Below are positions 45,754-55,295 of a stretch of 64,000 nucleotides of DNA, in pieces. Position 1 is the stretch's first letter; each line of letters starts with the position of its first letter. Origin of the DNA: Rhizobacter sp. Root1238. GTDB lineage: Bacteria; Pseudomonadota; Gammaproteobacteria; Burkholderiales; Burkholderiaceae_C. The notes beneath the pieces are model-generated. The model was not told the origin of the DNA and made no database searches. It saw only the letters and a program-made list of their open reading frames with translations. Location of the stretch: NCBI RefSeq assembly GCF_001425825.1, contig NZ_LMDM01000003.1:77956-141955 (forward strand). The letters are read 5' to 3'. The translations under genes were made by a program, and so were the position numbers.

Positions 45754-47214
45754 ATGTCCACCGTCGTTGCCCCCCCGCCGCCCCGCCGGCGCCTGCCGGC
45801 CGCTGCAGGCGCGTCCGGCCGCGGGTTGCCGCTGGGGGCCCTGGCGAGCCTGGTGATCGGCTCGATGATCGGCTCGGGCGTGTTCTCGCTGCCGCAGAAC
45901 ATGGCGGCCGGCGCAGGTGCCGGCGCGATCCTGATCGGCTGGGGCATCACCGCGCTGGGCATGCTGTCGCTCGCGACGATGTTCCTGCAACTCGCGCAGG
46001 CCGAGCCCGGCGTGGCCGGCGGCGTGTACGGCTACGCCCGGGCCGGCTTCGGCGATTTCATCGGCTTCCAGTCGGCCTGGGGCTACTGGCTGTCGGCGCT
46101 GATCGGCAATGCCGGCTACCTGATCGTGATCGTCGCGGCGCTGTCGAACCTGCTGCCGGCGCTGGGGCTGGGTGCGGGCAACACCGGGGTGGGCGTCGCG
46201 CTCGCGTCGGCGCTGCTGTGGGCGTACCACGCGCTGGTGCTGCGCGGGGTGCGCACCGCCGCCGCCGTCAACACGCTGGTGACGCTGTCGAAGCTCGTGC
46301 CGCTGCTGATGTTCGTGGCGCTGGTCGCGCTGGCGTTCAAGGTGCAGGCCTTCTCGCTGTCGATGTGGGGCGATCCGAAGCTCGGGCCGGTGTTCGAGCA
46401 GGTGCGCTCGACGATGCTGGTCACGGTGTGGGCCTTCATCGGCATCGAGGGCGCGTCGGTGTTCTCCGGCCGCGCGCGCAGTGCCGGCGATGTCGGCCGC
46501 GCGACGATGATCGGCTTCGGCGCGACGCTCGCGCTGTACATGGCGATCACGCTGCTGTCGCTGGGCGTGGTGCCGCAGGCCGCGCTGGCGCAGATGGCCA
46601 ACCCGTCGATGGCCGGCGTGCTGCAGCAGGTGGTCGGGCCGTGGGGCGCGGCGCTGGTGAACCTCGGGCTGCTGGTCTCGGTCGGCGGCGCGATGCTCGC
46701 GTGGACGCTGCTCGGCGCCGAGGTGCCGTACAGCGCCGCGAAGGAAGACGTCTTCCCGGCCGGCCTGGCCCGCGAGAACCGCCGGCAGTCGCCGGTCGCC
46801 GCGCTGTGGTGGAGCAACGGCATCGTGCAGGCGGTGCTGCTGCTGTCGCTGTTGGCCGGCAACGCCTACCTGGCGCTGATCAAGCTCGCCACCTCGACCA
46901 TCCTGCTGCCTTACCTGCTGTGCGCGCTGTTCGCGCTGCGGCGCGGCACGGCCTCGCGCGGGCTGCTGCTGACCGGCGCGGTCGCGACGGTCTACAGCGC
47001 GTGGCTGGTCTACACGGCCGGGCCGGTGTACCTGTTGTTGACCGCCCTGGTGTACGCGCCGGGGCTGGTGGTGCATGCGCTGGCGCGGCGGCGCCGGGGC
47101 CTGCCGGTGTATTCGGGGGCGGGCGAGCAGGTGGGGGCCGTGCTGCTGCTCGCGGTGGCGTTCGTGACGCTCTGGCTGATCGCCGGCGGCACGCTGGACC
47201 TGCAGAAGATCTGA
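45754..47214 (+). CDS. arcD: Arginine/ornithine antiporter (APC family)
   Basis: A 486-residue APC transporter with about 12-13 spans. The family motif [20 protein letters not shown] is at the N-terminus, followed by [20 protein letters not shown] and [20 protein letters not shown]. ArcD exchanges external arginine for ornithine without net energy cost. The start at 45754 follows aggaggtcgcc. It is the first gene of arcDABC, which yields ATP from arginine without oxygen. Confidence 0.93.
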   Translation: MSTVVAPPPPRRRLPAAAGASGRGLPLGALASLVIGSMIGSGVFSLPQNMAAGAGAGAILIGWGITALGMLSLATMFLQLAQAEPGVAGGVYGYARAGFGDFIGFQSAWGYWLSALIGNAGYLIVIVAALSNLLPALGLGAGNTGVGVALASALLWAYHALVLRGVRTAAAVNTLVTLSKLVPLLMFVALVALAFKVQAFSLSMWGDPKLGPVFEQVRSTMLVTVWAFIGIEGASVFSGRARSAGDVGRATMIGFGATLALYMAITLLSLGVVPQAALAQMANPSMAGVLQQVVGPWGAALVNLGLLVSVGGAMLAWTLLGAEVPYSAAKEDVFPAGLARENRRQSPVAALWWSNGIVQAVLLLSLLAGNAYLALIKLATSTILLPYLLCALFALRRGTASRGLLLTGAVATVYSAWLVYTAGPVYLLLTALVYAPGLVVHALARRRRGLPVYSGAGEQVGAVLLLAVAFVTLWLIAGGTLDLQKI

Positions 47215-47231
47215 GAGGCGTGGACAAGGCG

Positions 47232-48461
47232 ATGAACTGGGGCGTGCATTCGGAAATCGGGAGGTTGCGCAGCGTGCTGGTGTGCCGGCCGGGGCTGGCG
47301 CAGCAGCGGCTGACGCCGGACAACTGCCGCGCGCTGCTGTTCGACGACGTGCTGTGGGTCGAACGCGCGCAGCGCGACTTCGCGCACTTCGTGTCGGAGA
47401 TGACGCGCCGCGGCGTCGAGGTGCTGGAGCTGCACGACCTGCTGGCCGAGACGCTGGCGCAACCCGAGGCCCGGCGCTGGGTGCTGCAGCAGCGGGTCGT
47501 CCCCGACAGCGTCGGCCTGGGCATGCTGGACGACCTGCAGGCGGCGCTCGCCGAGTTGCCGCCGGCGCGGCTGGCGGAGCTGCTGATCGGCGGCATGACC
47601 AAGGCGGAGCTGCCGTTCCGGCCGAACGGCTTGCTGGGCCCGTACCTGGACCTGCACGACTTCGTGCTGCCGCCGTTGCCGAACAGCCTGTTCACGCGCG
47701 ACGCGAGCAGCTGGCTGTACGGCGGCGTCGTGCTGAACCCGATGTTCTGGCCGGTGCGCCGGGGCGAGACCTTGCTGAAGGCGGCGGTGTACCGCTTCCA
47801 TCCGCGTTTCGTGAATGGCGGCTTCGAGACCTGGTGGGGCGGCGAGGTGCGCGACCACGGGATGGCGACGCTGGAAGGCGGCGACCTGATGCCGCTCGGC
47901 CGCGGCGTGCTGCTGGTGGGCATGGGCGAGCGCAGCAGCCCGCAGGCGGTGGTGCAGCTGGCGCACCGCCTGTTCGAGCACGGCGCGGCGCGGCGGGTGA
48001 TCGCCGCGCAGATGCCGCGGGCGCGGGCGGCGATGCACCTGGACACGGTGTTCACGCCGTGTTCGCGCGAGGTGGTCACCTATTTCCCCGAGGTGGTGGA
48101 CCGCATGGTGTGCCACGAGCTCGAGCCCGGCCCGCGCGGCGGGGCACCGCGCATCCGAACGCTGGCCGGCCAGCACCTGCTGGACGTGGTGAGCGCGGCG
48201 CTGGAGCTGCCGGCGCTGAACGCCATCGCGACCGGCGGCGACGACTTCGAGAGCGCGCGCGAACAGTGGGACGACGGCAACAACGTGCTGGCGCTGGAGC
48301 CGGGCGTCGTGATCGGCTACGACCGCAACACGCACACCAACCGGCGGTTGCGCGCGGCGGGGATCGAGGTGATCGAGATCCCGGGCGGCGAGCTCGGGCG
48401 CGGACGGGGCGGGGCGCACTGCATGAGCTGCCCGCTGAGCCGCGATGCGGTGGTGTTCTGA
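47232..48461 (+). CDS. arcA: Arginine deiminase
   Basis: A 409-residue arginine deiminase (arginine to citrulline plus ammonia). Motifs: [63 protein letters not shown], and the catalytic nucleophile Cys397 in [13 protein letters not shown]. An ATG at 47232 ([10 protein letters not shown]) is used; a GTG at 47220, only one nt after a gagagg, would add four residues and is less likely. It lies 17 nt after arcD. Confidence 0.96.
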   Translation: MNWGVHSEIGRLRSVLVCRPGLAQQRLTPDNCRALLFDDVLWVERAQRDFAHFVSEMTRRGVEVLELHDLLAETLAQPEARRWVLQQRVVPDSVGLGMLDDLQAALAELPPARLAELLIGGMTKAELPFRPNGLLGPYLDLHDFVLPPLPNSLFTRDASSWLYGGVVLNPMFWPVRRGETLLKAAVYRFHPRFVNGGFETWWGGEVRDHGMATLEGGDLMPLGRGVLLVGMGERSSPQAVVQLAHRLFEHGAARRVIAAQMPRARAAMHLDTVFTPCSREVVTYFPEVVDRMVCHELEPGPRGGAPRIRTLAGQHLLDVVSAALELPALNAIATGGDDFESAREQWDDGNNVLALEPGVVIGYDRNTHTNRRLRAAGIEVIEIPGGELGRGRGGAHCMSCPLSRDAVVF

Positions 48462-48480
48462 ACGCGCAGGGAGACGCAAC

Positions 48481-49479
48481 ATGGCCTACAACCTGAAGAA
48501 CCGCAACCTGCTGTCGCTCGACGAGCTGAACGCCCGCGACCTCCAGCACCTGCTGGAGATGTCGCACGAGCTCAAGCGCGCGAAGGCGGCCGGCACCGAG
48601 CAGCCGACGCTGCGCGGGCGCAACATCGCGCTGATCTTCGAGAAGTCGTCGACGCGCACCCGCTGCGCGTTCGAGGTCGCGGCGCATGACCAGGGGGCGC
48701 ACGTCTCGTTCATCGGCCCGGGCGATTCGCAGCTCGGCGAGAAGGAGAGCGTGAAGGACACCGCCCGGGTGCTGGGCCGGCTGTACGACGCGATCGAGTA
48801 CCGCGGCTTTGCGCAGCAGACCGTGCAGGAGCTGGCCGCGCATGCGGGCGTGCCGGTCTACAACGGCCTGACGAACGAATTCCACCCGACGCAGGTGCTG
48901 GCCGACCTGATGACGATGCAGGAGCAGTGCGACAAGCCGCTGCGCGAGATGCGGGTGGCCTACCTGGGCGACGCGCGCTACAACATGGGCGACTCGCTGC
49001 TGCAGGGCGCGGCGCTGATGGGCATGGACCTGCGCATCGCGGCGCCTCGCGCGCTGTGGCCGGCGGCCGCGATCCAGGCGCAGTGCGAGGCGCTGGCGCG
49101 GGTCAGCGGCGCGAAGCTGAGCTTCACCGAAGCGCCGTTGCAGGCGGTCGAGGGCGTCGATTTCATCTACACCGACGTGTGGGTGTCGATGGGCGAGCCG
49201 GAAGCCGCCTGGGCCGAGCGGATCGCGCTGCTGAGGCCCTACCAGGTGAATGCGCGGCTGATGGCGGCGGCGGGGAACCCGGCGGTGAAGTTCATGCATT
49301 GCCTGCCGGCCTTCCACAACCGGGCGACGCGGCGCGGCGAAGAGATGTTCCAGCGCTTCGACCTCGACGGGATGGAGGTGACCGAAGAGGTGTTCGAATC
49401 GCCGGCCTCGATCGTCTGGGACCAGGCCGAGAACCGCATGCACACCATCAAGGCGCTGCTGGTGGCGACGCTGGCATGA
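48481..49479 (+). CDS. arcB: Ornithine carbamoyltransferase, catabolic
   Basis: A 332-residue ornithine carbamoyltransferase that splits citrulline with phosphate to ornithine and carbamoyl phosphate. Signature motifs are STRTRCAFE (carbamoyl phosphate binding), [11 protein letters not shown], and HCLPAF. Position between arcA and arcC indicates the catabolic enzyme rather than biosynthetic ArgF. The ATG at 48481 follows agggagacgcaac. Its stop overlaps the arcC ATG (ATGA). Confidence 0.96.
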   Translation: MAYNLKNRNLLSLDELNARDLQHLLEMSHELKRAKAAGTEQPTLRGRNIALIFEKSSTRTRCAFEVAAHDQGAHVSFIGPGDSQLGEKESVKDTARVLGRLYDAIEYRGFAQQTVQELAAHAGVPVYNGLTNEFHPTQVLADLMTMQEQCDKPLREMRVAYLGDARYNMGDSLLQGAALMGMDLRIAAPRALWPAAAIQAQCEALARVSGAKLSFTEAPLQAVEGVDFIYTDVWVSMGEPEAAWAERIALLRPYQVNARLMAAAGNPAVKFMHCLPAFHNRATRRGEEMFQRFDLDGMEVTEEVFESPASIVWDQAENRMHTIKALLVATLA

Positions 49480-50408
49480 GGATCGTCGCAGCCCTCGGCG
49501 GCAACGCACTGATCCGCCGCGGCCAGCCGATGTCGGTGCAGGTCCAGCGCGACAACCTGGTGACCGCCGCCCGCGCCCTCGCACCGCTGGCCGCCGACCA
49601 CGACCTGGTGATCACGCACGGCAACGGGCCGCAGGTCGGCTGGCTCGCGCTGCAGGCCGCCGCCTGGCAGGACAGCCGCGCCGGTGCCGGCGCCGACGCC
49701 ACGCCGCTCGACGTGCTGGGCGCCGAGAGCGACGGCATGGTCGGCTACCTGGTCGAGCAGGCCCTCGCCTGCGAGCTCGGCGGCCACCCGATCGCGACGC
49801 TGCTCACCCAGGTGCGCGTCGATGCCGACGACCCGGCCTTCTCGGCACCGACCAAGCCGGTCGGCCCCGGCTACCGCCGGCCCGAGGTGCAACTGCTCGC
49901 CGCGCGCGGCTGGCAGTTCGCGCCCGACGGCGAGCTCTGGCGGCGCGTCGTGGCGTCGCCGCAGCCCCGGCAGATCGTCGAGCTGCCGGCGATCCGCCAC
50001 CTGCTGAAGGCCGGCGTCGTCGTGGTCTGCGCCGGCGGCGGCGGCATCCCGGTCGTCGAGCGCGACGGGCTGCTGCACGGCATCGACGCCGTCATCGACA
50101 AGGACGCCGCCAGCGCCTTGCTGGCCCGCGAACTGCAGGCCGACATCCTGCTGCTGCTCACCGACGTCGACGGCATCCAGCTCGGCTTCGGCACACCGCA
50201 GGCGCACCGCCTCGCCGCCGCCACGCCGCGCTCGCTGCGGCGGCTCGTGCTGCCCGCCGGCTCGATGGGCGCGAAGGCGCTCGCCGCTGCCGGCTTCGTC
50301 GAGACCACCGGGCGGCGCGCGGCGATCGGCCGGCTCGACGACGTCGCCGCGCTGCTGGCCGGCACCACCGGCACGCAGGTCACGCGCGACGAGACCGATC
50401 TCGGTTGA
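49476..50408 (+). CDS. arcC: Carbamate kinase
   Basis: A 310-residue carbamate kinase that makes ATP from carbamoyl phosphate, the energy-yielding step of the pathway. Motifs: [12 protein letters not shown] at the N-terminus, [41 protein letters not shown] and [11 protein letters not shown], and [17 protein letters not shown]. Translation is coupled to arcB. The end overlaps an FNR-like box that probably serves the following stress-protein gene. Confidence 0.96.
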   Translation: MRIVAALGGNALIRRGQPMSVQVQRDNLVTAARALAPLAADHDLVITHGNGPQVGWLALQAAAWQDSRAGAGADATPLDVLGAESDGMVGYLVEQALACELGGHPIATLLTQVRVDADDPAFSAPTKPVGPGYRRPEVQLLAARGWQFAPDGELWRRVVASPQPRQIVELPAIRHLLKAGVVVVCAGGGGIPVVERDGLLHGIDAVIDKDAASALLARELQADILLLLTDVDGIQLGFGTPQAHRLAAATPRSLRRLVLPAGSMGAKALAAAGFVETTGRRAAIGRLDDVAALLAGTTGTQVTRDETDLG

Positions 50409-50418
50409 GGTGCATCAA
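50405..50418. promoter_or_regulatory. FNR-like box upstream of the tandem Usp gene
   Basis: TTGAGGTGCATCAA matches 9 of 10 positions (TTGAG in the left half). It overlaps the arcC stop codon and its centre is about 40 nt before the next start codon, which leaves little room for a leader; activity is uncertain. Confidence 0.4.
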
Positions 50419-50451
50419 CATGCCGCGGCGGCAGCGGCGTACCGTGGCGGC

Positions 50452-51306
50452 ATGTCGCAACGCCTTGCCACCGTGAACCCGGTCCGCTCGATCCTGATGC
50501 TCGCGGACACCTCGCCGCGCACCGTCAGGCGGCTCACGGTGGCGCGCGAACTGGCCGAGCGGCACGACGGCGAGGTCACCGCGCTGTTCGCGGCGACGCC
50601 GCTGCACGCCGAATCCGACGGCCGCTTCGGTGCCGTCGCCGCGGCGGCCGCCACGCTCGCCGAACCCGACACGCGCCAGCTCGCGCGCGAACGGCTGCTG
50701 CAGGACCTCACCGGCGGCGAGGAACTCTCGCGCGTGCGCTGGGCCGAGGTCGTGCGCGAACCGGTGCTGCAGGCCGTCGTCCAGCATGCGCTGTGCACCG
50801 ACCTGCTGGTGCTCGGCCAGCGCGACCCGTCGACCGCGGGGCACGACCTGCCGGCCGGCTTCACCGAATCGCTGCTGATCGAGAGCGGCAAGCCCGCGCT
50901 GATCGTGCCCGACCGCGGCATCGCGAGTTCCGCGCCCGACTGCGTGCTGATTGCGTGGAAGCCGTCGCGCGAAGCCGCCCGCGCCGTCGCCGCCGCGCTG
51001 CCGTTCCTGGCGCAGGCGCGCGAGGTGCACGTGGCGAGCTGGTCGCGCACCGCCGTCGTCGGCGCCGCCGGCGGCCTGGACATCGTCGGCCACCTGAAGG
51101 CCCACGGCATCGCGCCCGTCATGCACCAGCGCGGCCACGAGCCGCGTTCGATCGGCGACGAACTGACGGCGCTGGCCGCCGGGGTCGGCGCGCAGTGGCT
51201 GGTGATGGGCTGCTACGGCCACGGCCGGCTGCGCGAGCAGGTGCTCGGCGGTGCGACCCGCTCGCTGATGCACACCGCGCGGCTGCCGCTGCTGATGGTT
51301 CACTGA
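50452..51306 (+). CDS. Tandem universal stress protein (two Usp domains)
   Basis: A 284-residue cytoplasmic protein with two Usp-like halves: RSILMLADTSPRTVRRLTVA to about residue 150, and CVLIAWKPSREAARAVAAAL to the end. The second half has the ATP-binding-type motif WLVMGCYGHGRLREQVLGGA; the first half lacks a clear G-2x-G-9x-G motif and may not bind nucleotide. Such proteins are often induced under anoxia. Start at 50452 (MSQRLATV). It is followed after 36 nt by another Usp gene. Confidence 0.85.
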   Translation: MSQRLATVNPVRSILMLADTSPRTVRRLTVARELAERHDGEVTALFAATPLHAESDGRFGAVAAAAATLAEPDTRQLARERLLQDLTGGEELSRVRWAEVVREPVLQAVVQHALCTDLLVLGQRDPSTAGHDLPAGFTESLLIESGKPALIVPDRGIASSAPDCVLIAWKPSREAARAVAAALPFLAQAREVHVASWSRTAVVGAAGGLDIVGHLKAHGIAPVMHQRGHEPRSIGDELTALAAGVGAQWLVMGCYGHGRLREQVLGGATRSLMHTARLPLLMVH

Positions 51307-51342
51307 GTTCGACCCGCTTCCACCACCCCAAGGAGAGAGACC

Positions 51343-51765
51343 ATGAAGATCCTGCTGGCCGTCGACGGCAGCGCCTGCACGAAGCAGATGCTGGCCTACC
51401 TGGCCGCCCACGACGAATTCCTCGGCGCGGGCCACGACTACACCGTGCTCACCGTCACGATGCCGGTGCCCGCCCATGCCAAGGGCTTCTTCGACCGAGA
51501 GACGGTCGCGAACTACTACCGCGCCGAAGCCGAGGACGTGCTGAAACCGGTGCGTGCCTTCGTCGCGCAGCAGAAGTGGAACGCCAGCTTCGTCGACAAG
51601 ATCGGCCATGCGCCGACCGTGATCGGCGAGCTGGCCGACAGCGGCCGCTTCGACCTGGTCGTGATGGGCTCGCACGGGCACTCCAGCTTCGGCTCGATGG
51701 TGCTCGGGTCGGTGACGACCCGCGTGCTGAGCCAGTGCAAGACGCCGGTGCTCGTCATCCGCTGA
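51343..51765 (+). CDS. Universal stress protein, single domain
   Basis: A 140-residue UspA-family protein. The N-terminal ILLAVDGSACTKQMLAYL and the C-terminal ATP-binding motif VVMGSHGHSSFGSMVLGSVT (G-2x-G-9x-G-S/T) are intact. It has a strong ribosome-binding site (aaggagagagacc). It probably shares a transcript with the tandem Usp gene upstream. Its last 11 nt overlap the convergent acyl-CoA synthetase gene. Confidence 0.9.
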   Translation: MKILLAVDGSACTKQMLAYLAAHDEFLGAGHDYTVLTVTMPVPAHAKGFFDRETVANYYRAEAEDVLKPVRAFVAQQKWNASFVDKIGHAPTVIGELADSGRFDLVVMGSHGHSSFGSMVLGSVTTRVLSQCKTPVLVIR

Positions 51766-54433
51766 CCGGCGGCGCCTGCAGCGGCAGCACCAGCCGCAGC
51801 GCGTCGCCGTCGCCGCCTCGCTGCTCGAAGCCGAGGCGCTGCATGAAGGCGCGCATCGCCAGGTTGTCGTGCAGCACCAGCCCCACCAGGCGCTGCGTGC
51901 CCTGCGCGGCCTGGTAGGCGATCAGCTTGCCCATCAGCAACCGGCCCAGGCCGCGGCCCTGCAGGTCGCTGCGCACGACGACGGCGAACTCGGCCTCCTG
52001 GTTGTCCGGATCGACCGCGGCCCGCGCGACGCCCAGCGTCTCGCTCGTGCCGTCGGCGCTCGTGCGCACCGCGACGAACGCCATCTCGCGGGCGTAGTCG
52101 ATCTGCGTCAGCCGCGCAAGCTCGCTGTGCGCCAGCTCGCGCCGCACATTGAAGAAGCGGAAGCGCAGGTCGTCCGGGCTCAGCTGTTCGACGAAGCGGC
52201 GGTGCGCCGGCTCGTCTTCCGGGCGGACCGGCCGCAGCGTCAGCGCCTCGCCCTGCCACGGCAGCGTCTCGACCAGGGCATCGGGGTAGGGCCGGATCGC
52301 GAAACGCGCCGCGCCGGCGACCGGTTCGCGGCCCAGGCGGATGCGGGCGTCCAGCGCCAGCACGCCGGAGCCGTCGGCCCACAGCGGGTTGATGTCGAGC
52401 TCGGCCAGTTCCGGCAGGTCGGCCAGCATCTGCGACACCGCGATCAGCACGTCGCCCACGGCGTCGAGCCGCGCGGCAGGGTGGTCGCGGTAGCCCGCCA
52501 GCAGGCGCGACACCGCGGTGCGCGACACCAGCTCGCGCGCGAGCGCCCGGTTCAGCGGCGGCAGCCCGATCGCCCGGTCGGCCAGCACCTCGACCGCGGT
52601 GCCGCCGTGGCCCAGCATCAGCACCGGGCCGAAGCTCGGGTCGATGCTCGCGCCGACGATCAGTTCCTGCGCCATCGGCCGGCTCGCCATCGCCTGCACG
52701 TTGAAGCCGCCGACGCGGGCCTGCGGGCGCTCCCGGCGCACCGTGTCGAGCATGCGGGCCGCGCCCGCGCGCAGCGATGCCTCGTCGGCCAGGCCGAGCG
52801 CGACGCCGCCGACGTCGGACTTGTGCGTGATGTCGGGCGACGCGATCTTCAGTGCCACCGGGTAGCCGATGCGGCCGGCCGCTTCGGCGGCGGCGTCGGC
52901 GTCCGCATCGACGCGCAGCGTCCGCACCACCGGGATGCCGTAGGCCGCGAGCACCGCCTTCGCTTCGTGCTCCTGCAGCAGCTCGCGGCCGTCGGCCCGC
53001 ACCGCGTCGAACACCCGGCGCGCCGCGGCGAGGTCGGGTGCGGCGTTGCCGCTGGCGGTCGGCGTCTCCAGCAGCGTCGCTTGGTTGTGCCGGTAGCAAC
53101 GCAGCATCGAGAACGCGTTGACCGCTTCTTCCGGCGTCGCGTAGTCGGCCACGCCGGCCTCGGCAAACAGGGCGCGCGCCTCGGCCACCGCGCCGTCGCC
53201 GAGCCAGCAGGCCATCAGGCGGCCGGTGGCCTCCCGGGCCAGCGGCAGCAGCGAGCGCGCGATGTCGGCGCTCGGCACGATCGCGGTCGGCGCATGCATG
53301 AACAGCACCGCGCCGGCCTGCGGCTCGGCCAGCACCGCCTGCAGCGCGTCGACATAGCGCTGCACCGGCGCGTCGCCGATGATGTCGACCGGGTTGCCGT
53401 GCGACCAGGCGGCCGGCAGCACCGCATCGAGCCGGGCCTGCAGCGCGGGCGTCGGCTCGGCCAGCGTCACGCCGCGGCGCGCGGCCGCATCGGCGGCCAG
53501 CACGCCGGCACCGCCGCCGTTGGTGACGAGCGTCAGGCGGTCGTCGCGGTTCGCACCGAAGCGCGCCAGCGTCTGCGCCGCGACGAAGAGGTCCTGCAGC
53601 GTGTCGACGCGCAGCATGCCGGCGCGGCGGATCGCCGCATCGAACACGATGTCGGAACCGGCCAGCGCGCCGGTGTGCGACGCCGCCGCGCGCAGGCCGT
53701 TGCCGGCGCGGCCGGCCTTCACGACGATGACCGGCTTGTTGCGCGCCGCCGCGCGCGCGGCCGACATGAACTTGCGCACGCTGCTGGGGGATCCGCCGAT
53801 CGATTCGATGTACAGCAGGATCGCGCGCGTGTGCCCGTCGCTCGCCAGGTGGTCGAGCAGGTCGCCGAAATCGACATCCGCATGCTCGCCGAGCGACACC
53901 AGGTGCGAGAAGCCGATGCGGCGCGCACGGGACCAGTCGAGCACCGCGGTGACCAGCGCGCCCGACTGCGAGACGAAGGCCAGGTTGCCGGGCAGCGCGT
54001 CGGTGTGCGCGAAGCTCGCGTTCAGCCCGAGGCGCGGCGTCAGCAGCCCGAGGCAGTTCGGGCCGAGGAGGCGCAGCATGTGCGGCCGCGCGGCCTCGAG
54101 CACCGCCTGCTTCTGCGCGTCGGTGAGCCCGGCGGTCATCACGATCGCCGCGCGCGTGCCGAGCCGGCCGAACCGGTCGACCAGGTCGGCCAGCGTCTCG
54201 GGCGGCGTGCACAGCACCGCCAGGTCGGGCGGCGCCGGCAACTGGTCGGGGCGTGCGAAGACCGGCTGCCCGTCGAGCGTGCGCAAGCGCAGGTTCAGCG
54301 CGTGCAGCGGGCCGCGGAAGCCGGCCCGCAGGTTGCGCCAGACGGTGGCGCCGACGCTGGTGGGGCGGTCGGAGGCCCCGGCGACGGCGACCGATCGGGG
54401 TTCCAGCAGGCGGTCGAGGTGGCGGATGCTCAT
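51755..54433 (-). CDS. NDP-forming acyl-CoA synthetase fused to a GNAT acetyltransferase (Pat/AcdAB-like)
   Basis: An 892-residue multidomain protein. A CoA-binding domain (RSVAVAGASDRPTSVGATVW), a succinyl-CoA-ligase-like flavodoxin domain (VSQSGALVTAVLDW), an ATP-grasp domain (about 470-700, ALKIASPDITHKSDVGGVAL) and a C-terminal GNAT domain (about 720-885, VVRSDLQGRGLGRLLMGKLI) are in order. Members either form acetate and ATP from acetyl-CoA or, when the ligase half is inactive, act as protein lysine acetyltransferases (Pat/PatZ). Which applies cannot be decided here. A weak FNR-like site lies 66-79 nt upstream. Confidence 0.9.
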   Translation of the reverse strand: MSIRHLDRLLEPRSVAVAGASDRPTSVGATVWRNLRAGFRGPLHALNLRLRTLDGQPVFARPDQLPAPPDLAVLCTPPETLADLVDRFGRLGTRAAIVMTAGLTDAQKQAVLEAARPHMLRLLGPNCLGLLTPRLGLNASFAHTDALPGNLAFVSQSGALVTAVLDWSRARRIGFSHLVSLGEHADVDFGDLLDHLASDGHTRAILLYIESIGGSPSSVRKFMSAARAAARNKPVIVVKAGRAGNGLRAAASHTGALAGSDIVFDAAIRRAGMLRVDTLQDLFVAAQTLARFGANRDDRLTLVTNGGGAGVLAADAAARRGVTLAEPTPALQARLDAVLPAAWSHGNPVDIIGDAPVQRYVDALQAVLAEPQAGAVLFMHAPTAIVPSADIARSLLPLAREATGRLMACWLGDGAVAEARALFAEAGVADYATPEEAVNAFSMLRCYRHNQATLLETPTASGNAAPDLAAARRVFDAVRADGRELLQEHEAKAVLAAYGIPVVRTLRVDADADAAAEAAGRIGYPVALKIASPDITHKSDVGGVALGLADEASLRAGAARMLDTVRRERPQARVGGFNVQAMASRPMAQELIVGASIDPSFGPVLMLGHGGTAVEVLADRAIGLPPLNRALARELVSRTAVSRLLAGYRDHPAARLDAVGDVLIAVSQMLADLPELAELDINPLWADGSGVLALDARIRLGREPVAGAARFAIRPYPDALVETLPWQGEALTLRPVRPEDEPAHRRFVEQLSPDDLRFRFFNVRRELAHSELARLTQIDYAREMAFVAVRTSADGTSETLGVARAAVDPDNQEAEFAVVVRSDLQGRGLGRLLMGKLIAYQAAQGTQRLVGLVLHDNLAMRAFMQRLGFEQRGGDGDALRLVLPLQAPPVSG

Positions 54434-54498
54434 TCGTCAGTGTGACATCGACAGGCGCCATCACGGCGCGCTCGCAGGCTCGTGGTCGAGCGGCTGCA

Positions 54499-54512
54499 TT
54501 GACGCACCGCAA
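54499..54512. promoter_or_regulatory. Weak FNR-like site upstream of the acyl-CoA synthetase/GNAT gene
   Basis: TTGACGCACCGCAA has a perfect left half but a poor right half (CGCAA), 8 of 10 positions. Its centre is about 72 nt upstream of the gene. Listed for its position among many similar sites; could be chance. Confidence 0.3.
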
Positions 54513-54637
54513 GATCGCCTCGACGAGCGGAGCGGACAGTGCGACGACTTGTCAGGGAACCACCGATGAACGATGCCGATCCGGCGATGACGGGGCCCGA
54601 GGGCCTGAGCGATGCTGAAGCCGCCGCGCGCTTGCGG

Positions 54638-54811
54638 CAGGCGCGGCTTGACCGGCCAGTCGCCGCTGGCGGCATGCAGGTCGGTGTGGCACACGCCCGA
54701 GGCCTCGACCTTGACGAGGACCTGTCCGGGCGGCACGTCCGGCACCGGCACCTGTTCGATCTCGAGGGGCTGGCCGAATGCATGGACGACGGCGGCTTTC
54801 ATCTGCGGCAT
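54638..54811 (-). pseudogene. Truncated zinc alcohol dehydrogenase (N-terminal remnant)
   Basis: From an ATG at 54811 with a good ribosome-binding site (aggagaagcgcc), about 58 codons encode the start of an AdhP-type zinc alcohol dehydrogenase: MKAAVVHAFGQPLEIEQVPV, then PPGQVLVKVEASGVCHTDLH with the first zinc ligands, then AASGDWPVKPRLP. Where the GHEGVG motif should follow, the frame continues with unrelated residues to a stop at 54461. The rest of the gene (about 280 residues) is absent. This is a deletion remnant whose expression signals are intact. Confidence 0.75.
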
Positions 54812-54864
54812 GGCGCTTCTCCTGAAGGGGAACGCCACGATAGGCAGCATGCCGCGGGGGATGC

Positions 54865-54878
54865 TTGACGTGGCGCAA
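54865..54878. promoter_or_regulatory. Weak FNR-like site between the adh remnant and the HiPIP gene
   Basis: TTGACGTGGCGCAA, perfect left half and CGCAA right half (8 of 10). It lies about 60 nt from the adh remnant start and about 70 nt from the HiPIP start, so it could have served either. Confidence 0.3.
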
Positions 54879-54941
54879 GCCGCGGCACGGGCCCGCACCG
54901 AAGAATCGAGCCATCCGATGAACCCTCGAGAGGACGACGGC

Positions 54942-55295
54942 ATGGACCTGGATGGGAACTGCACGCGGCGCCGCTTCATCCGGCTCGTGCCGGCCGGGGC
55001 GGTGCTGCTCGCGCCGCTGGCGCCGGCGAAGCCGAAGCCGGCGCCGCCGCCGGACCCGTCGACCTACCCGCACCTGGACGAGCGCGACCCGCATGCGAAG
55101 GCGGTCGGCTACGTCGAGGACGCGACGCGCGTGGACCGCAAGGCCTACCCGAAGTTCAGGGCCGGCAGCACCTGCGACAACTGCGCGCTGTACCGCGTGG
55201 CGGCGCAACCCTGGTCGGAGTGCACGCTGTTCCCGCGCAAGCGGGTGGCGGCCGCGGGCTGGTGCGATGCCTACGTGCGGCGCGCGGCGGCATGA
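54942..55295 (+). CDS. High-potential iron-sulfur protein (HiPIP)
   Basis: A 117-residue exported HiPIP. A twin-arginine signal (CTRRRFIRLVPAGAVLLAPL) is followed by the mature domain with four cluster cysteines: CDNC, then one in WSECTLF and one in AGWCDAY, with GW before the last. HiPIPs carry single electrons in the periplasm, often to oxidases, photosynthetic reaction centres or denitrification enzymes. The ATG at 54942 has agagg eight nt upstream; an in-frame ATG at 54918 would add eight residues. Its stop overlaps the start of a fatty-acyl-CoA synthetase gene (ATGA). Confidence 0.87.
   Translation: MDLDGNCTRRRFIRLVPAGAVLLAPLAPAKPKPAPPPDPSTYPHLDERDPHAKAVGYVEDATRVDRKAYPKFRAGSTCDNCALYRVAAQPWSECTLFPRKRVAAAGWCDAYVRRAAA

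Noticed and set aside
44701-47076. A 791-codon minus-strand frame apparently extending the Crp/Fnr gene upstream
   Set aside because: The extra N-terminal part is antisense to arcD and low-complexity; the real start at 45498 matches the family.
51869-54445. An 858-codon open frame on the plus strand opposite the acyl-CoA synthetase/GNAT gene
   Set aside because: Shadow of a well-supported gene; the product is Arg/His/Gln-rich without domains.
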